Shown here piece by piece: positions 59,341 to 64,000 of a stretch of DNA of 64,000 nt. Within the stretch, counting starts at the first letter, position 1. Every line of letters starts with the position of its first letter. Both the position numbers and the translations under genes were made by a program. The notes below the pieces were generated by a model that did not search any database, had not been told where the DNA came from, and saw nothing but the letters and a program-made list of their open reading frames with translations. The stretch is from Nymphaea colorata (Eukaryota; Streptophyta; Magnoliopsida; Nymphaeales; Nymphaeaceae), in NCBI RefSeq assembly GCF_008831285.2, contig NC_045143.1, forward strand, positions 18,503,655 through 18,567,654, given 5' to 3'.

Positions 59341-59610
59341 CCGCTGTTTTGGAAGGTGATCTGATTCGCGTGTGAACTTCTGCAGGCGTACAGCCAGGTG
59401 GTCACATCGGAAGGAGTAAGGAGAACCAGTAGCGGCGTTGGAGCCAAAGCAAGATCTACAGCCGATGAGTTTGATAGGCTTCACGCTGAGAAGATGGCAA
59501 AGTCCACGAAGGAGAGAGTGAAGGTGGAGATAAGGCAACATGCAATGGAAGCTGCGGGTAAAAATCCTCAGATATCCAAGGAGAAGGTGATCAATGACAT
59601 AGAAGTATGA
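59215..59610 (+). CDS. Small two-exon gene, 99-aa basic protein of unknown function
   Basis: Exon 1 is 59215-59289 and exon 2 is 59386-59610; the 96-bp intron is GT-AG, phase 0, and begins with a (TC)n tract. The product starts MASLLLHSSLRRLRL, rich in Leu, Ser and Arg and free of acidic residues for about 30 residues, as in a mitochondrial presequence. The rest (about residues 40-99) is highly charged and helical in character (EFDRLHAEKMAKSTKERVK) and ends NDIEV. There is no membrane segment and no Cys. The composition resembles small LEA-type or other organellar stress proteins, but I do not recognise the family. Gene status rests on the clean splice junctions, presequence-like start, TATA box upstream and possible poly-A signals (aataat) near 59855. 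Confidence 0.65.
59290..59340. repeat. (TC)n microsatellite in the small gene's intron
   Basis: It starts at the splice donor, so the donor (AAG|GTCTCT) is itself part of the repeat. The antisense Arg/Glu frames here are artefacts. Confidence 0.95.
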
Positions 59611-59880
59611 AATGGAGGAACGAGGATTTCTCCCTCTTGTTTACGGTGGTGGCCTTCTCTTGGCTGCTCCCTAATGTTAGCTTGAGATTCGAAACATAGT
59701 GCTGGTCATTCTCTTTGATGTGGCCGCCCTTCTCCTTAGAAAGTCTTTGTGTCACTGTTAATTGTGTCGTTGTGTTTAGGATCTTGAGTTTGCTGTTTTG
59801 TCATATGGTTTTGTGACGCTGTAAACTTCCAACTCACTGTGAGAAGTTTGCTTTAATAATATTGAAATCATCCTTCTCTG
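59611..59880 (+). other. Probable 3' UTR of the small gene
   Basis: Non-coding; contains 'aataat' near 59855 as a possible polyadenylation signal. Confidence 0.4.
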
Positions 59881-59899
59881 TCTGGCCGAGAGGAAGGTT

Positions 59900-59912
59900 C
59901 TCCCTCTCTCTT

Positions 59913-59949
<37 letters not shown>

Positions 59950-60246
59950 TTCTCTTTTTCCCCCACCCCCCCCCCCCCTCCTTCTGATAGTTACTTCAAT
60001 GCTATGTTGTTTTGTTCTTCGATTGATCGATTCTTCTACCGCATGCACCACAAAAGAGTATCTTGACGAAGTGGAAGTGTGTATGTGTGTCTGTGTGTGC
60101 AAGTGTGAAGAGATGCAATACCCAATTAGCTGCAGTTGAATTTCTGACCTCCCTGAAATTGTATTCCTCAAAACATGCTTTGCTTGGCTCCCCCAATTGA
60201 AGAAGTTATACACACACACATATATATATATACATATATATATATA

Positions 60247-60279
<33 letters not shown>

Positions 60280-60280
60280 C
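59900..60280. repeat. CT, poly-C and TA low-complexity cluster
   Basis: (CT)n at about 59903-59957, a C-run at 59960-59980, GT-rich sequence near 60080-60100, and (TA)n with CA at 60208-60280. Antisense frames over these are not genes. Confidence 0.85.
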
Positions 60281-60303
60281 AGCCTGCCAATGTCTACATC
60301 AAG

Positions 60304-60420
60304 ATGGCTTGTTTTTATATTTTGTGACGCTCAAAACGGTAACAGATGATGCATTCCGTCGTAGAATGCACAGTTGTAACTGTTTTTAGCATCACAAAAT
60401 ATAAACAGTCATCCAGCCAT
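60304..60420. repeat. ~117-bp foldback (MITE or hairpin precursor)
   Basis: The left arm 60310-60356 and right arm 60364-60407 are imperfect reverse complements (tttatattttgtgacgct / agcatcacaaaatataaa, and gcattc / gaatgc at the loop side), with the loop cgtcgta. Outer arms atggct / agccat extend the stem. TA tracts flank it on both sides. Confidence 0.75.
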
Positions 60421-62464
60421 GGAAGTTGGGTGGCTAATTTCAATTTCTCTCTCTCTTTCTATCTCTCTCTCTCTGTCTATATATATATATATATATATAT
60501 CACACACATACTTTCCAATGTTTGATAGGGGTCAGTTATGATAATCTGACCTCTGGTTGTACTTTACGTGCCCTTTACGCCCTTCTAAGCTCACCATAAC
60601 ATTTATCGCTCCATATGTGTAGTGATTGATGCATGTAAATCAATTTCGCCCAACCAAGCTCTAGTCTTCGGTAAAGTGATCGCAACGAATGTGGTTAATT
60701 GCTTTCGTGTTGTAACTGATATTCGGAAGTATGAATATCATATACTCTAGGAGCTGCGTGGGCGTGCAAACTCTGTCTTCCTTCAAATCATTTCAAACGT
60801 TCCACATCATGGTTGGACATATAATATGTCAACTATGTCCTTCATCACAAAGTTAAAAATTAATCCATGGATAATTTTGTCACATCTTACTTAGACGAAA
60901 TAATTAATTGAGTTAATCTGCCTCCTCATTAACTATATGTAAGGCTGTCAATAAACCTAAACTCTTTTTAATATTAAGTTCCACGAGTACCATATACTTA
61001 TTTTAGTAACCATATATAATTATCTCCAATTAAAAAGATCGTGAAATAAGTGGGTTTCATGGACCGTGTGCGCCTATACATGGAAAAGGCAAAACTGCAA
61101 AAATAAGATAGTTTGCAAATCATCTAACCTTGCCACAATATCACAGCATAATATTTGAAAATGATGAATATATCACTTATGAACTAGGGTAAGCAAGAAG
61201 GGTCAATTGTGCAATACATCGTTAGAAGATCGCAATGCAAGTGTTCAATCTTGCTCTGATGCCATATGAAATTTTATTCGATAGAATAATTGCATTACAT
61301 TGGACAAAAGTTGATGACGTTGCAACTACGTGGAACATGCATGTATACATGGGGTTTTAAATTATGATAAACATTATAAAATGGAATATGATATTTGATA
61401 GCTACCTAAATGATAAACCTTCTTGTATATTAGATAAATCCTCTCATGCTTAATGAGATAGCTCCCCCCAAATTATTATGCAAGATGATAAATCTTTGAA
61501 AAATGTGATCACTTGCCATACACATAATGAATGAGTATGTAGAGATCATTGAGTAGAAGAAACGACTATGTAGCTGCCATGCATATGCATGCACTAGTGC
61601 GGTAGTTAGTTGATCACCCTGTCTGCACATATCCCCCTATTTAACGTTATTGCTAGTTGATATGGTTGGCACAATGTAGGGACCTTATATGTTTATAATA
61701 GGGGCCCACATAATCATGGCTTTTTGTGAAGCGAAAAGTTATATAAATAACAAATTGCTTGGAAGTTGGATCATGTACATCGGTACTACTTTTTTATCTC
61801 AATGGAAGCTTTCAACAACTCATTCTTGACAAGGATTGGGGGTATTAAAGATATTGTATAAATATTATCAAATTACAACTTTAGAAGTCATCTTTTTTAG
61901 TGTGTATATATTCCCAAGAGCTACTAAGGGCATCGTAATTTTCAGGTAGAAAATGAGATCTTGTTAGAACAACAAACTGATTTATTTACCATTTCAGACA
62001 TTAATATAGAAGCGACCAAAACATAAAATCGATCTACTAATGTACTCCTAGACTTTGAAATATGTTAAATATATTTGCCTGATCGATCTTGTTTTTTGAA
62101 ATTCACGTAAAAGAATATGTTAGTTCTTTCATGTATGTTAATGTATGTAGTGGATTCTTTCTCCAAATGCAACTTGCAAGCGCTTCCTAAAAAATTGGCA
62201 AGAGCTAAAGCATGGATAGAACTAATAGCGAATAAGAATTGAAATGAAGGAAATTTATTAGTGGCCGACAAGAAAGTGGCAGAGTAAAATGACTGATCCC
62301 ACATTCCCATTTCATTAAGGGAAAAAGGATTATGCATGTGTACCAAAAAAAAAAAAAAAAAAAAAGCCTTGAAGGACAGATGACTGAGATTTAGCAACAA
62401 CTATATATAAAAGCAAACTGACATTTGGTAGCCACAAACTTTATAGTACAGCAACTAAGTACCG
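60421..62464. other. Intergenic, no gene recognised
   Basis: Includes a CT then TA tract at about 60445-60500 and a poly-A run at about 62344-62365. Open frames on the minus strand (61430-61630, 62065-62400) have no recognised motif. Confidence 0.5.
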
Positions 62465-62810
62465 TAGTCGACAATGAAAAAAATTTATAAGAGCAAATTA
62501 ACGACAAATAAGTGAGATAAATATAAGAAAGCAACAAAATAGGAGGGAGAATGTATTTTTTGTTTCCGATGCCTCTTTCTTTTGAATCTGAAAATATTCA
62601 TCTTCATAGTTGCAAGACTTTGCTGAAATATTGTTTTGGCTTTCTATTTCTCCAATTATTTTTCGTTGGATATGTCATTCCTTTGGCGACAAAATATTTA
62701 TAAACCTCTCTCTCTCTCTCTCTCTCTCTCCGACACACATTTTGGAAGGTAATTACTATTTAACTCCAGTTCAAAAGGCGTGGCTGTGGTGGGGAGACCT
62801 GATTATAATT
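62465..62810. repeat. Dispersed repeat Z, copy 2
   Basis: Matches 33300-33635 in the same orientation through the (CT)n tract and the 'cattttggaaggt' block. Unlike copy 1 it carries extra sequence between that block and 'gtggggaga'. Confidence 0.8.
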
Positions 62811-62819
62811 GCCAGTCTG

Positions 62820-62970
62820 ATGGATTGTATCACCTTATGCAGACCCTAACGCAAGCATCATAAATTAAGTTAAATTGACCAAGGATTCGGCAAATTTTGC
62901 GGAATCAGTAACAACAAAACAATATTACTATTTACATTTTTTTAATTAGTGAAAAAATATACAGAAAATA
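62820..62970. repeat. Dispersed repeat W, copy 2
   Basis: Matches 57962-58052 with about 50 bp of additional sequence in the middle. It directly follows repeat Z copy 2. Confidence 0.65.
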
Positions 62971-64000
62971 AAGTAATAAAAAATTCTTAAATAGCTACAA
63001 AACAACAAAATATACAAGTATATGATGCATGGCACCGTGGTATGATTCAATTTTGCATGTCCGACTGTTTGACCTTCTATTTTGTCTCACAAATAATATA
63101 GATTGCACCAAAATACGTAGCTAGTACTTAAATAATACGAGTGCTGAGTCCGATGCTGCATTTTTTTTTGTTGGCTGGAACACCACTTGTTCTTTATAAA
63201 GCTATTTGACACGTTCATGCGTCTTCTAGTTGTAACTTAAAGATTGCCAAACTTGAATAATAAAATTAAGCATATTAAATTTTGCCGATGATGTCATTGC
63301 GAATAAAAAAGTAGCCTATACCACCGTGGATTTCCTCAATTATTAGTGCTTATACTGATGGATTATTAACCTGTCTTGTCGTTCACTTGGCTTTTTCTTT
63401 ACTTACTTTTGCAGGGATGCCTTCACAAATTTTGTTAGGTGGCCGCTCTGTTTCTACCCATTTATTAATTACTTCGGTCACCTCTTCCTAACACTTGGTG
63501 CCCTATCACTGCGATCAAATTTTTATTCCGTAACAAATGGAAAAATCATGTTCCTTTCTTACAACCAGCACTGCATTAATTTAATTTGTAGCATGTCCAA
63601 ACCAATGGGTTTTTTGCTATATTAAAGTTCCAAGGGGCATAATGCAACTGGGCCTCAAGCACACTTGAAAAGGTCTGATATTTGAATCCTATGGTTGGTG
63701 TTTTTTTTTTTTTTTTGTGTTATTCTTATAGGCTGCAAATGGTGGTATTTGAGTTGAATGATGTACCACAAAATCTACTTATACTCAGCACAAGGGTATA
63801 ACCTTGGGGGTTTTATACTAAAAGTGGTTTCTAGACATTAAAAAAAAAATCTCTCCTTATTAATTTACCTGCTTCGACGCATGCTTTGATATGTAGTCCA
63901 AAACTTGCTGAATAAACAGTTGATTGTACAATATAATTAGATGTCGCTCATGACATCGAAACTTTCTTTTATACTTCTGGCTTTTTGTTTCTTCTCATCG
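62971..64000. other. Intergenic, no gene recognised
   Basis: AT-rich sequence with T-runs near 63158 and 63698-63716. No conserved coding motif is seen up to the window edge. Confidence 0.5.

Noticed and set aside
59101-59541. 146-codon minus-strand frame antisense to the small gene
   Set aside because: It crosses the (TC)n tract as an Arg/Glu repeat and has no motif; the plus-strand gene explains the region better.

Overview
This is nuclear DNA of a flowering plant. It is AT-rich, has GT-AG introns, long TA, CT and CA microsatellites, and nested LTR retrotransposons and DNA transposons. The species cannot be fixed from the sequence. I see no bacterial, viral or CRISPR-type system.

Only two genes look intact. 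The first (2835-14364, + strand) is a 13-exon family-1 glycoside hydrolase (beta-glucosidase). Its exons splice in phase into 512 codons with both catalytic glutamates, and its introns are swollen by transposon debris. A decayed copy of its last-exon end lies just downstream (about 14451-14560). The second (59215-59610, + strand) is a two-exon gene for a 99-residue basic, possibly mitochondrial protein of unknown function.

The rest is layered repeats. 1-1345 holds a dispersed repeat and a broken Ty1/copia fragment. 17.56-20.59 kb is a decayed Ty3/gypsy polyprotein. 20.6-33.2 kb holds three copies of one LTR-like sequence (two on +, one inverted), a 3.2-kb non-autonomous CACTA-like element (23754-26933), a second Ty3 integrase relic and a relic resembling plant DUF7745 proteins. 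34.4-36.2 kb holds a plant-mobile-domain-like relic. 38.4-46.4 kb is a tandem array of ~465-bp units split by a degenerate Ty1/copia element (39019-45293).

46.95-57.1 kb is a stack of insertions. A minus-strand FAR1/FRS-type pseudogene is split by a hAT-like element (48688-56777) with a perfect 8-bp target duplication. That element is in turn split by a nearly intact Ty1/copia retrotransposon (50843-56126) with a perfect 5-bp target duplication. The insertion order can therefore be read directly: FRS gene, then hAT, then copia.

After the small gene, 60-64 kb contains microsatellites, one long foldback and dispersed repeats, with no supported gene.
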